Positions 1 through 6,979 of a DNA stretch of 17,909 bases are shown piece after piece. The stretch lies in NCBI GenBank assembly GCA_023336765.1, contig JAMBLL010000139.1, positions 1 through 17,909 of the forward strand. The letters run 5' to 3'. Position numbers and translations under genes: made by a program. This DNA is from Actinomycetes bacterium (GTDB lineage: Bacteria > Actinomycetota > Acidimicrobiia > Spongiisociales > UBA5794). Numbering within the stretch: the first letter of the stretch is position 1; each line of letters starts with the position of its first letter. The notes below the pieces were generated by a model. That model searched no databases and was not told the origin of the DNA. It saw only the letters and a program-made list of their open reading frames with translations.

Positions 1-414
1 CCGTGCACGTGCACGGACATGCGCAGGGACAAGTACAGGGCCCGTCTTTCAGGGCCGCTCCTGGACAGATTCGACATGCGTCTGGTGATCACGCGCCTTG
101 CGCCGGATGCTCTCATGGAGCCCCAGGGCGAGGCATCCGCACCGATACAGAAGAGAGTGCTCGCCGCCAGGAAACGCCAGTACGAACGAGGAACCCTCAA
201 TCGCGACCTGTCGCGCGACCAACTTGATGCGTTCGCGGTTTCCGATTCCGCGAAGGAGTCGCTCAGAGCGCTGGCCCGAGAACCTGCAATGACAGCCAGA
301 GGGTGGGACCGTGTCCGCAAGGTCGGGCGCACGCTTGCGGACCTCGGGGGCACGGACGTGGTCGACGAACAGCACATCGCCGAGGCAGCAAGCCTGAGGG
401 GTGAGTGGAGATGA
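1..414 (+). CDS. comM: ComM/YifB-family AAA+ Mg-chelatase-like ATPase (C-terminal part, 5' truncated by window edge)
   Basis: Only the last 137 codons are present, open in frame 1 from the first base. The peptide begins with a Cys-x-Cys pair, followed by YRARLSGPLLDRFDM, a hallmark of the ComM/YifB family. After it comes the helical C-terminal Mg-chelatase domain (about residues 50–135), including the arginine-rich REPAMTARGWDRVRKVGRTLADL segment that ends in an AAA+ lid. In naturally transformable bacteria ComM is a hexameric helicase that promotes branch migration during recombination of incoming DNA; that role is known for the family, not shown here. The stop overlaps the dprA start (ATGA), so the two are probably translationally coupled. 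The ATPase Walker motifs lie outside the window. Family assignment is firm. Confidence 0.93.
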   Translation, partial: PCTCTDMRRDKYRARLSGPLLDRFDMRLVITRLAPDALMEPQGEASAPIQKRVLAARKRQYERGTLNRDLSRDQLDAFAVSDSAKESLRALAREPAMTARGWDRVRKVGRTLADLGGTDVVDEQHIAEAASLRGEWR

Positions 415-1325
415 ATGATCACCTGATGAGGCTGGCCTTTGGTGCGATGGCGCCTCGCACTGTTGACCGGCTCTTCGAGAGGTACGGCGACGAAGAGGCG
501 ATCACCGAGGCGATTCGCAGGGGTCGGACAAAGGCAAGCGGACACACAGTTGCTGCGGTGGCGGTTTCGGCGAAGCAGCGGCGTGACGAACTCGCAGCGC
601 TTGATGTCACGTTGGTCTCCAGCGATGGTTCAGGTTTCCCTGAGCGTCTCATCGTGTTCCCTGGCCATCCACGGTGGTTGTTCGTGCGAGGTTCCGATTC
701 GCGGTCGCCTGCGATCGGGATCGTTGGCACGCGAACCTGCACGAGATATGGGATCGACCTTGCAACGGCATACGGAGAGGTTGCAGCAGTTCGAGGATGG
801 TCCGTCGTCAGCGGGCTTGCTCGTGGAATCGACGGGGCGGCCCACACAGGTGCCACAAATGCCGGTGGGCACTGTCAGGCTGTTCTCGGATCAGGAATCG
901 ATGTGGTGTATCCCAGAAGCCACCGCGCGCTCCATACATCGGTTCTCGGGACCGGGGGAGTGGTGATCTCAGAGTTTCCCCCCGGCACTCCTCCGGAAGG
1001 CTGGCGTTTCCCTACCAGGAACAGGATCATCGCGGGCCTCTCGGACGTCCTGCTCGTGGTCGAGGCAGGCCTCAAAGGTGGTGCACTGATCACCGCAAGG
1101 ATCGCGCTCGACTACGGGGTACCCGTCTACGCAGTCCCTGGCGACATCGACCGTGTGGCATCAGTGGGCACGAACCTCCTCATCCGCGACGGAGCCTTCC
1201 CGATCCTGGGCCCAGAGGACCTCGCCGAGGTCCTCAGCCTCCTCGAACCGCTGTACACGACACGCAATGACACCGACGAGAGACTCGCTGTGAGCCGTGA
1301 TTCAGCGACCGATCCACAGCTGTAG
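411..1325 (+). CDS. dprA: DNA-processing protein DprA (Smf)
   Basis: 304 residues. DprA binds incoming single-stranded DNA and loads RecA onto it in the cytoplasm during transformation; many non-competent bacteria also keep the gene. A short helical N-terminal region (about 1–65) precedes the Rossmann-like DprA fold. Visible motifs are GIVGTR (103–108), SGLARGIDGAAH (134–145), FPTRNRIIAGLSD (200–212), KGGALITA (222–229) and VPGDI (242–246). The protein ends soon after GPEDL (267–271), so the C-terminal winged-helix domain found in some DprAs is absent. I chose ATG 411 over GTG 405: it overlaps the comM stop by 4 bp and has AGGGG about 9 nt upstream. comM followed by dprA is a conserved pair. 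Identity is very secure; competence in this organism is not established. Confidence 0.96.
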   Translation: MNDHLMRLAFGAMAPRTVDRLFERYGDEEAITEAIRRGRTKASGHTVAAVAVSAKQRRDELAALDVTLVSSDGSGFPERLIVFPGHPRWLFVRGSDSRSPAIGIVGTRTCTRYGIDLATAYGEVAAVRGWSVVSGLARGIDGAAHTGATNAGGHCQAVLGSGIDVVYPRSHRALHTSVLGTGGVVISEFPPGTPPEGWRFPTRNRIIAGLSDVLLVVEAGLKGGALITARIALDYGVPVYAVPGDIDRVASVGTNLLIRDGAFPILGPEDLAEVLSLLEPLYTTRNDTDERLAVSRDSATDPQL

Positions 1326-1404
1326 CCTTTGCCGCTGAATGGAAGAACCGCTATCGGTGTGAGGCTCGCCCCGCGTGTGGCTCCTGATCGAGGGTAAGAA
1401 AACG

Positions 1405-1647
1405 ATGGCAGCAGAGATCACGGTGTACGGGGCTGACTGGTGCGGAGACTGTCGCCGGACGAAGCAGTACCTTGGGAAGAACGACATCGCCTATGTATGG
1501 GTCGATGTGGAAGCGAACCCTCACGAGATCGCAACAGTGATGAAGTACAACAACGGTCGCAAGAGTATTCCTGTAGTCGTGTTCTCAGACGGTACACACC
1601 TGACCGAACCGTCTGAGCCAGACATGGACGCCAAGCTGGGTCGTTGA
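1405..1647 (+). CDS. Mycoredoxin-type glutaredoxin
   Basis: 80 residues, a single thioredoxin-fold domain. The active site is W-C13-G-D-C16, a dithiol CxxC. The cis-proline region is KSIPVVVF, followed by SDGTHLTEPS near the C terminus. That end closely resembles actinobacterial mycoredoxin-1, which reduces protein–mycothiol mixed disulfides. Glutaredoxin activity is inferred from the motif; mycothiol as cofactor is inferred from the family and lineage. I chose ATG 1405 over ATG 1375 because AGGGT at 1391 is well placed and the fold starts directly with AEITVYGADWC. It stands between dprA and xerC, where other actinobacteria often carry an unrelated gene. Its 80-bp upstream gap suggests its own promoter or readthrough from dprA. 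An NrdH-type redoxin is the main alternative. Confidence 0.88.
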   Translation: MAAEITVYGADWCGDCRRTKQYLGKNDIAYVWVDVEANPHEIATVMKYNNGRKSIPVVVFSDGTHLTEPSEPDMDAKLGR

Positions 1648-1678
1648 CGATGGTCCCCAAACACGGCACCATTAGCTG

Positions 1679-2554
1679 ATGGACACCTCCTGCATCCCGG
1701 CACACGTCGATCGCTATTTGGAGTACGCACGCGATGTGCGCGGACTCTCGCCCAACACCGTTGAGGCGTACCGGCGCGATCTCGACGGCTTCACCGAGTT
1801 CTCAGGCCGCTACGGTGTCACCGATGTCCATGATGTCGACCGCAAACTCGTGAGACGTTTCTCGGCGAATCTGTCCACCCGGGGGTATGCGCCGAGGACC
1901 ATTGCGCGTAAGGTCTCGTCTGTCCGGGCCTTCCTGGCTGACGAGGCCAAGAGAGGGTACATAGAGGCCAACCCGGCAGAAGGTGTGAAACAGCCGAAGA
2001 TCCCAGGGTCACTTCCCAGGGCGATACCCCAGCGCGCTCTATCGGACGTACTCGACCGGATCGACGGCGAAGAACCGGTCGACCTGCGCGACCGTGCTCT
2101 CCTTGAGATGCTCTACGGCACGGGGTTGCGTGTATCGGAACTTGCATCGCTCACCGTGGTCGACGTCACATCAGGGCCATTCGTCCGTGTGAGGGGGAAA
2201 GGGTCAAAGGACCGCTCCATCCCGATACCAGGTGAGGCGATGCGTGCGACCACCCGGTACCTGGAGTCTGGCAGGCCCTCTCTGATCCAGGGGGCAACGG
2301 ACGCTCTCTGGATCGGTGTGCGTGGAGGAGGTCTTGGCCCGCGTGGTGTTCGCAGGGTCGTGCGGGCCAGGGTGGGGTCATTCCCTCATGCGCTCCGTCA
2401 TTCGTTCGCAACACATCTGCTCGAAAACGGGGCCGACCTGCGCTCTGTACAGGACCTCCTCGGCCACTCGGAGCTCGCAACGACCCAGATCTACACACAG
2501 GTGACACGCAGGCACCTTGCAGAAACCTACGAGCGGAGTCACCCACGGGCGTAG
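1679..2554 (+). CDS. xerC: Site-specific tyrosine recombinase XerC/XerD
   Basis: 291 residues, the usual size for Xer recombinases. The N-terminal SAM-like core-binding domain (about 8–92) includes GLSPNTVEAYRRDL. The catalytic domain (about 115–285) has the complete active site: R151 (GTGLRVSEL), K174 (GKGSKDR), H237 and R240 (HALRHSFATHLL), H263 (LLGHSEL) and nucleophile Y272. It should therefore be active in resolving chromosome dimers at dif. Whether it is XerC or XerD cannot be settled without a phylogeny; its position between dprA and rpsB matches the gene called xerC in mycobacteria. There is no convincing Shine–Dalgarno before ATG 1679, only 31 nt after the mycoredoxin stop. There is no sign of transposon or integron context, so a housekeeping role is most likely. 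Confidence 0.93.
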   Translation: MDTSCIPAHVDRYLEYARDVRGLSPNTVEAYRRDLDGFTEFSGRYGVTDVHDVDRKLVRRFSANLSTRGYAPRTIARKVSSVRAFLADEAKRGYIEANPAEGVKQPKIPGSLPRAIPQRALSDVLDRIDGEEPVDLRDRALLEMLYGTGLRVSELASLTVVDVTSGPFVRVRGKGSKDRSIPIPGEAMRATTRYLESGRPSLIQGATDALWIGVRGGGLGPRGVRRVVRARVGSFPHALRHSFATHLLENGADLRSVQDLLGHSELATTQIYTQVTRRHLAETYERSHPRA

Positions 2555-2706
2555 TGGTGCCTGTCGGACGAATATACGCAGATCGACAAGGTACACTTGT
2601 CGCATCAGACACGTTCACCGCAATCCCGTGTGGTGCATCTGCGCGCGCAGGTGTTCGGGGCTCAAAGGGTGTGCGGAAGAATCAACCCGAATCAAGGAGA
2701 AATATC
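2555..2706 (+). promoter_or_regulatory. rpsB leader region with two inverted repeats
   Basis: This 152-bp gap is the longest in the window and should hold the promoter of the rpsB–tsf–pyrH–frr cluster. A TATACG at 2573–2578 could be a -10 box, but no good -35 was found. CGACAAG-GTACA-CTTGTCG (2584–2602) is a 7-bp inverted repeat that could be an operator or an RNA stem. CATCTGC-GCGC-GCAGGTG (2636–2653) can form a 7-bp stem with one U·G pair and a tetraloop, about 53 nt before the rpsB start. rpsB leaders in other bacteria carry autoregulatory RNA; whether this hairpin is equivalent is unknown. Confidence 0.4.
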
Positions 2707-3453
2707 ATGGCAGTAGTCGCCATGCGTCAGCTTCTCGAAGCTGGCGTCCACTTTGGTCATCAGACCTCAAGGTGGAACCCGAAGATGCGTCCGTTCATTT
2801 TCTCGGAGCGCAATGGGATCCACATCCTCGACCTTCGCCAGACTTTGGAGGCCACAAACGAGGCCTACAAACTGGTTAGCGACACCGTTGCAGCTGGTGG
2901 TGTTGTGCTGTTCGTCGGTACCAAGAAGCAGGCACAGGCTGCTATTCAGGAAGCCGCAACGAAAGCGGACATGCCATACGTCAACCATCGTTGGCTTGGA
3001 GGCATGCTCACCAACTTCCAGACGATCCATAAGCGGATCCTCTACATGCTCGAACTCGAGCAGATGGAATCCAGTGGTGAGATGGAGTCGCTCCCGAAGA
3101 AGGAGAGGATCCGTCTTCGCCGTGAACTCGTGAAACTCCAGGCTGTGCTTGGTGGTGTGCGCGATCTTCGTAAGCAACCAGACATCGTGCTCATTCTTGA
3201 TGTCAACGCCGAGCACATTGCTGTGGCGGAAGCCAATAGGCTCAACATACCTGTCATCGCTCTGGTCGACACCAACTGCGATCCGGACCTCGTTGACTAT
3301 GTGATCCCAGGAAACGACGACGCGATCCGTGCAGCGCAACTCATCGCAGACGCCATCGCGCAGGCCTGTATCGAAGGCAACGAGATCGCACAGGCGAAGC
3401 GCAAAGATGCCAAGGAACCCAAGCAAGACGGCAAGAGCAAGAAGGGGTCCTGA
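2707..3453 (+). CDS. rpsB: 30S ribosomal protein S2
   Basis: 248 residues. S2 binds late to the 30S subunit between head and body and helps recruit S1 and mRNA. Signatures are LLEAGVHFGHQTSRWNPKM (9–27), NHRWLGGMLTNF in the middle, and IPVIALVDTNCDPDLVDYVIPGNDDAIRA near the C terminus. The protein ends in a lysine-rich, probably disordered tail (about 230–248). The start is ATG 2707, with AAGGAGA at 2694–2700, six bases upstream. The same frame is open back to GTG 2554, but the extra N terminus resembles no S2 and has no ribosome-binding site. tsf follows after 2 bp, the nearly universal arrangement. Identity is certain. Confidence 0.99.
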   Translation: MAVVAMRQLLEAGVHFGHQTSRWNPKMRPFIFSERNGIHILDLRQTLEATNEAYKLVSDTVAAGGVVLFVGTKKQAQAAIQEAATKADMPYVNHRWLGGMLTNFQTIHKRILYMLELEQMESSGEMESLPKKERIRLRRELVKLQAVLGGVRDLRKQPDIVLILDVNAEHIAVAEANRLNIPVIALVDTNCDPDLVDYVIPGNDDAIRAAQLIADAIAQACIEGNEIAQAKRKDAKEPKQDGKSKKGS

Positions 3454-3455
3454 CG

Positions 3456-4070
3456 ATGGCACAGTTCAGCGCACAAGACGTTCAAGCCCTTCGCAAGTCA
3501 ACCGGTGCGGGGATGATGGACGCCAAGAAGGCTCTTGAAGCCACAGATGGCGACCAGGACAAGGCCGCTGACTATCTGCGCGAGAAAGGCATCGCGAAAG
3601 CGGCCAAGCGTGCAGACCGTGAGCAGGGCCAAGGTGTTGTCGGTGTCTACATGCACACACAGGCAGGCAGACCAGTCATTGGAGTACTGATCGGACTTGC
3701 GTCCGAGACAGACTTCGTGGCCAAGAGCCCGGATTTCATCGCCGCAGCCAACGATATCGCCATGCACGCCGCGGCAGCCAAGCCATTGTGGCTGCGCCGG
3801 GAGGATGTTCCTGAGGTTGACGTCGCCAAGGAGATGGAACTGATAGCGGCCGAGGCCCGTAACGAGGGCAAGCCCGACAACATCATCGAGAAGATCGTTG
3901 ATGGCCGCATCAACTCGTTCTACAAGGACAACGTCCTGCTGGACCAGGTGTTCGTGCGTTCGGATCGGTTCGAAGGCACGGTCGGCGAAATGGTTCAAGA
4001 GCTCGCTGTCCGGATGGGGGAGAACATATCTCTCTCGAAGATGGCGATCGTAGAGATCGGCGCTGGTTGA
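3456..4070 (+). CDS. tsf: Translation elongation factor Ts (short form)
   Basis: 204 residues. EF-Ts is the GDP/GTP exchange factor that recycles EF-Tu. The N-terminal UBA-like domain (about 4–45) has LRKSTGAGMMDAKKAL and the core contains ETDFVAK (84–90), whose Asp and Phe contact EF-Tu. The C-terminal module ends with VGEMVQELAVRMGENISL. The length is far below the roughly 280 residues of the E. coli protein because one half of the duplicated core is reduced; short forms are common in several bacterial lineages. A run of alanines and an LWLRREDVPE segment sit at 103–120. It starts 2 bp after rpsB with a GGGG-type ribosome-binding site inside the rpsB end, so the two genes are coupled. Identity is certain. 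Confidence 0.98.
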   Translation: MAQFSAQDVQALRKSTGAGMMDAKKALEATDGDQDKAADYLREKGIAKAAKRADREQGQGVVGVYMHTQAGRPVIGVLIGLASETDFVAKSPDFIAAANDIAMHAAAAKPLWLRREDVPEVDVAKEMELIAAEARNEGKPDNIIEKIVDGRINSFYKDNVLLDQVFVRSDRFEGTVGEMVQELAVRMGENISLSKMAIVEIGAG

Positions 4071-4074
4071 TCTG

Positions 4075-4800
4075 ATGTCGCAGCGGCGGGTCGTTCTCAA
4101 ACTGTCAGGCGAAGCGTTCGCCGATGCCGGATTGGGATACGGGATCGATCCGTCGACCGTCGACACCGTGGCGAGGGAGATCTCGTTGGTGGCAAAGCAA
4201 GGTTTCGAGGTAGCGATCGTTGTTGGTGGAGGGAACATCTTTCGGGGCATCTCCGAGGCCGCGAGCGAGATGGACCGCGCCAGCGCCGACTACATGGGAA
4301 TGCTTGCCACAGTGATCAATGCTGTGGCGTTGAGGGATGCCCTTGAGCGTGCGGGAAGCGAGTGCAGGGTCCAGAGCGCGATCACCATCCAGGAGGTCGC
4401 GGAACCCTACATACGACTCAGGGCGATCAGGCACCTCGAAAAGGGCAGGATCGTCATCTTCGCCGGCGGAACAGGCAACCCCTTCTTCACGACAGATAGT
4501 GCTGCTGCACTTCGGGCTGCCGAGATCGGTGCGGACGCTGTCCTGATGGCCAAGAGGAACGTGGATGGTGTGTACTCGGCTGACCCTGCGGTGGATCCCG
4601 ATGCCACGCTGTACAGCGAACTGACCTACATGCACGCGATATCTGAGCAACTCCGTGTCATGGACACCACCGCGATTACGATGTGTATGGAGAACGACCT
4701 ACCGATCAGGGTCTTCAACATGGCCGTGGAGGGCAATATCTCCCGGGCCGTTCGGGGAGAACCTGTCGGAACGCTGGTGGATGCCGGGAGGCAATTGTGA
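4075..4800 (+). CDS. pyrH: Uridylate kinase (UMP kinase)
   Basis: 241 residues of the bacterial hexameric amino-acid-kinase family. It phosphorylates UMP to UDP with ATP in pyrimidine nucleotide synthesis. Visible motifs are the phosphate-binding KLSGEA (9–14), VVGGGNIFRG (49–58), DYMGMLAT (72–79), the UMP/ATP region GGTGNPFFTTDSAAA (131–145), and AKRNVDGVYSADP (159–171). It is probably regulated by GTP and UTP, as are other family members; that is known of the family. ATG 4075 lies 4 bp after the tsf stop with no clear Shine–Dalgarno, so coupling to tsf translation is likely. The stop overlaps the frr GTG start. Identity is certain. Confidence 0.98.
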   Translation: MSQRRVVLKLSGEAFADAGLGYGIDPSTVDTVAREISLVAKQGFEVAIVVGGGNIFRGISEAASEMDRASADYMGMLATVINAVALRDALERAGSECRVQSAITIQEVAEPYIRLRAIRHLEKGRIVIFAGGTGNPFFTTDSAAALRAAEIGADAVLMAKRNVDGVYSADPAVDPDATLYSELTYMHAISEQLRVMDTTAITMCMENDLPIRVFNMAVEGNISRAVRGEPVGTLVDAGRQL

Positions 4801-5342
4801 TCAACGAACTGCTCAAGGATGCTCAGGACAAGATGGACCAGGCCGTCGAACACACGATCGGTGAGTTCGGTGGTATCAGGACGGGTCGGGCCAACGCTGG
4901 CATCTTGAGCCGCGTCACCGTTGAGTACTACGGAACCCAGACACCACTACAGCAACTAGCGTCTTTCACCGTTCCTGAAGCACGGATGTTGATCGTGCAG
5001 CCATTCGACAAGACGTCGATTCCTGCGATTGAGCGGGGAATCCAGCAGGCAGATCTCGGCCTCAACCCGTCAAACGATGGGAACATCATCCGTCTCGCGT
5101 TTCCAACGCTCACGGAAGAGCGCAGGCACGAACTGATCAAGGTTGTGCGCTCGCTCGCCGAAGAAGGCCGGATCGCTATTCGAAATGTTCGCAGACACGT
5201 CAAGGACGCCATTGAGGCCGAGGACATCTCTGAGGACGACATTCACCGGGCTGAGAAGGAACTTCAGGTGCTCACGGACAAGCACACTGAGGCGATCGAT
5301 GCCGCTCTTGCACGCAAGGAAGAGGAACTCCTTGAGGTCTGA
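4797..5342 (+). CDS. frr: Ribosome recycling factor
   Basis: 181 residues, close to the family's usual 185. Together with EF-G it splits the post-termination ribosome. The triple-helix domain I is formed by the N-terminal helix (about 2–25) and the long C-terminal helices (about 105–178); the β domain II (about 30–103) contains RTGRANAGIL, YYGTQTPL, PFDKTSIPAIERGIQ and LGLNPSNDG. The invariant RRHVKD-type stretch is at 132–137. I chose GTG 4797: it overlaps the pyrH stop (GTGA), GGGAGG lies at 4786–4791, and the peptide then starts exactly where other RRFs start. An upstream ATG at 4683 would add 38 residues that overlap pyrH and match nothing in the family. Confidence 0.97.
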   Translation: MINELLKDAQDKMDQAVEHTIGEFGGIRTGRANAGILSRVTVEYYGTQTPLQQLASFTVPEARMLIVQPFDKTSIPAIERGIQQADLGLNPSNDGNIIRLAFPTLTEERRHELIKVVRSLAEEGRIAIRNVRRHVKDAIEAEDISEDDIHRAEKELQVLTDKHTEAIDAALARKEEELLEV

Positions 5343-5392
5343 ACGCCGAATGGCAGAACCTGCTGATAGCGCGGACAACGCCAAGTTTCGGG

Positions 5393-5407
5393 TACCGTAC
5401 GCACATC
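5393..5407 (+). promoter_or_regulatory. Possible -10 element for a near-leaderless cdsA transcript
   Basis: TACCGT (5393–5398) fits the TANNNT form of actinobacterial -10 boxes and ends 9 nt before the cdsA ATG. No purine-rich ribosome-binding site lies in between. The -35 region is not recognisable. This is inferred from spacing only. Confidence 0.25.
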
Positions 5408-6979
5408 ATGGCTGACGACACCACCAAGGGTGGATCCGGAGACTTTGACGACTGGCTTGACGAAGAGCCAGGGCCTCCTACGGATCCAAAGAACCCGTAT
5501 GCCGACCTCGCATCCGATGATGCCGACGAGATCAAAGATTGGATGGCGTTCACGGAACGCTCTTCGGCGGAGTCTCCGCCGCCAGACCCCAATCCCCCAG
5601 CAGATGAGCCAGCGCCTCCTGCCCGGGTGGACGACTCATCGTCTGAAGACATAACGCCTGAAGACACGGGGGAGATAGAGGTGCTCGAACTGTCCCCAAA
5701 AGAGTCGAGTCCCCGATCCCACACAGACGCATCGAGTGTCCCAAACGATCACGACCTTCAGAACGCTGAGACGGTGGAGATCGACGCCGTCGAGATGGAT
5801 GATCTCCCCAGTGACGTGGGTGACGCTCCTGTCGCTCCGGTGCCGCCCTCTCCCGCCGCTGCGGCAGATACTCCCGATGACACCGGTGAGATCGAGGTCG
5901 TCCCGAGCCAGACACAGACCCCAGAAACACAGAAGACATCAACTGATGCGCCAAACCCTCCGCCGATCCCACCGGAGTCTCGCGAGTTGTTCGACCTCTC
6001 ACAGAGCGACTATGTCTCCACATCGACCACGGAGCACAGTGATCTTGCAGAGGCGATCGCCGCGGCGTCCACTCAGGAGACGGCGCAGGTACCGATCGCG
6101 GCACCGATTCCGGGTATGACCGATACGGTTGTCGGCTTCGAGGATGTTGTCGAAGCTGAAGGTATCGGCAGGGTTCGTGCAAGGGCATCTGGGGATCTGA
6201 TCGCACGTGTCGTCACTGCGGTCATACTGATCGCTGCACTCGGAGCGTCGTTGATCTGGCAACCCGTGCTCGCCATCTTCGCCCTGGTTGTGTTCGTGTT
6301 GGGTGCGAGCGAGTTCTACACATCGCTTGTTCGCGCCGGTTACAAACCCATCGGTATCTTCGGATTCATCGGCATCGTCGGCGCAGCCGGCGGCGCCTAT
6401 TTCACGGGAGCTGAGGCGATCCCATTGGCGTTCATCGTGGCGGTTGCCCTACTGCTTCTGTACTACGCCGTCGTACCTGGAAAGGTCGATCCACTCGTGA
6501 ATCTGGCGTTGACGATCACGGTCATGGTGTGGGTAGGGCTTGGTGCCTACACGATGCTCATTGTCGTATCAGACGACTATCGACCCCTCGTAATCGGTGT
6601 GGTCGTGACGGTGGCAGCGATGGATATCGGACAGTATTTCATCGGGAGGGCGATCGGGCGAACACCACTCGCACCCTGGGTCTCCCCGAAGAAGACCGTG
6701 GAAGGCCTCGTCGCAGGCATATTCATTGCGATGCTCGTCGGTGCCTTGCTGCACTTCCTCCCGCCCTTTGAGCTGACATCCGGCCTTGCCCTGGGCCTCG
6801 CGGTGGCGATACTTGCTCCGCTCGGTGACCTCGCGATGTCGGCTGCAAAGCGGAGCCTCGGACTCAAGGACATGGGTTCCGTGCTTCCAGGACACGGAGG
6901 GTTCCTCGATCGAATCGATGGCCTCTTGTTCGTGATCCCGGCTGCTTGGGTGGTCTTCCTGTGGGCAGGCATTCTCTGA
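5408..6979 (+). CDS. cdsA: Phosphatidate cytidylyltransferase with a long acidic N-terminal extension
   Basis: 523 residues. It makes CDP-diacylglycerol from CTP and phosphatidic acid at the inner membrane, the branch point for phospholipids. The membrane domain covers about 262–523, with around eight hydrophobic segments. The family signature at its C terminus is complete: S478, K481-R482, K487-D488, then PGHGGFLDRID (494–504). DIGQYFIG (406–413) and SPKKTVEG (426–433) are further family marks. Residues 1–260 are unusual: hydrophilic, rich in Asp, Glu, Pro, Ser and Thr, with no predicted fold, and with a repeated DTGEIEV motif at 86–92 and 158–164. The start ATG 5408 has no Shine–Dalgarno; TACCGT at 5393–5398 could give a nearly leaderless mRNA. 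dxr overlaps its 3' end by 19 bp. Confidence 0.96.
   Translation: MADDTTKGGSGDFDDWLDEEPGPPTDPKNPYADLASDDADEIKDWMAFTERSSAESPPPDPNPPADEPAPPARVDDSSSEDITPEDTGEIEVLELSPKESSPRSHTDASSVPNDHDLQNAETVEIDAVEMDDLPSDVGDAPVAPVPPSPAAAADTPDDTGEIEVVPSQTQTPETQKTSTDAPNPPPIPPESRELFDLSQSDYVSTSTTEHSDLAEAIAAASTQETAQVPIAAPIPGMTDTVVGFEDVVEAEGIGRVRARASGDLIARVVTAVILIAALGASLIWQPVLAIFALVVFVLGASEFYTSLVRAGYKPIGIFGFIGIVGAAGGAYFTGAEAIPLAFIVAVALLLLYYAVVPGKVDPLVNLALTITVMVWVGLGAYTMLIVVSDDYRPLVIGVVVTVAAMDIGQYFIGRAIGRTPLAPWVSPKKTVEGLVAGIFIAMLVGALLHFLPPFELTSGLALGLAVAILAPLGDLAMSAAKRSLGLKDMGSVLPGHGGFLDRIDGLLFVIPAAWVVFLWAGIL

Noticed and set aside
2554..2706. Upstream GTG extension of rpsB
   Set aside because: It would add 51 residues unlike any S2, overlaps the xerC stop and lacks a ribosome-binding site; ATG 2707 has a strong AAGGAGA.
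2767..3462. 231-residue antisense open frame over rpsB
   Set aside because: It has no family resemblance or start signal and mirrors the codon structure of rpsB on the other strand.
4683..4796. Upstream ATG extension of frr
   Set aside because: The added residues are the pyrH sequence read in another frame; GTG 4797 fits the family start and has GGGAGG.
1337..5360. GAATGGAAGAACC (1337) and GAATGGCAGAACC (5348) as a shared promoter motif
   Set aside because: 12 of 13 bases match in two intergenic regions, but flanks differ and no promoter boxes align; likely chance.
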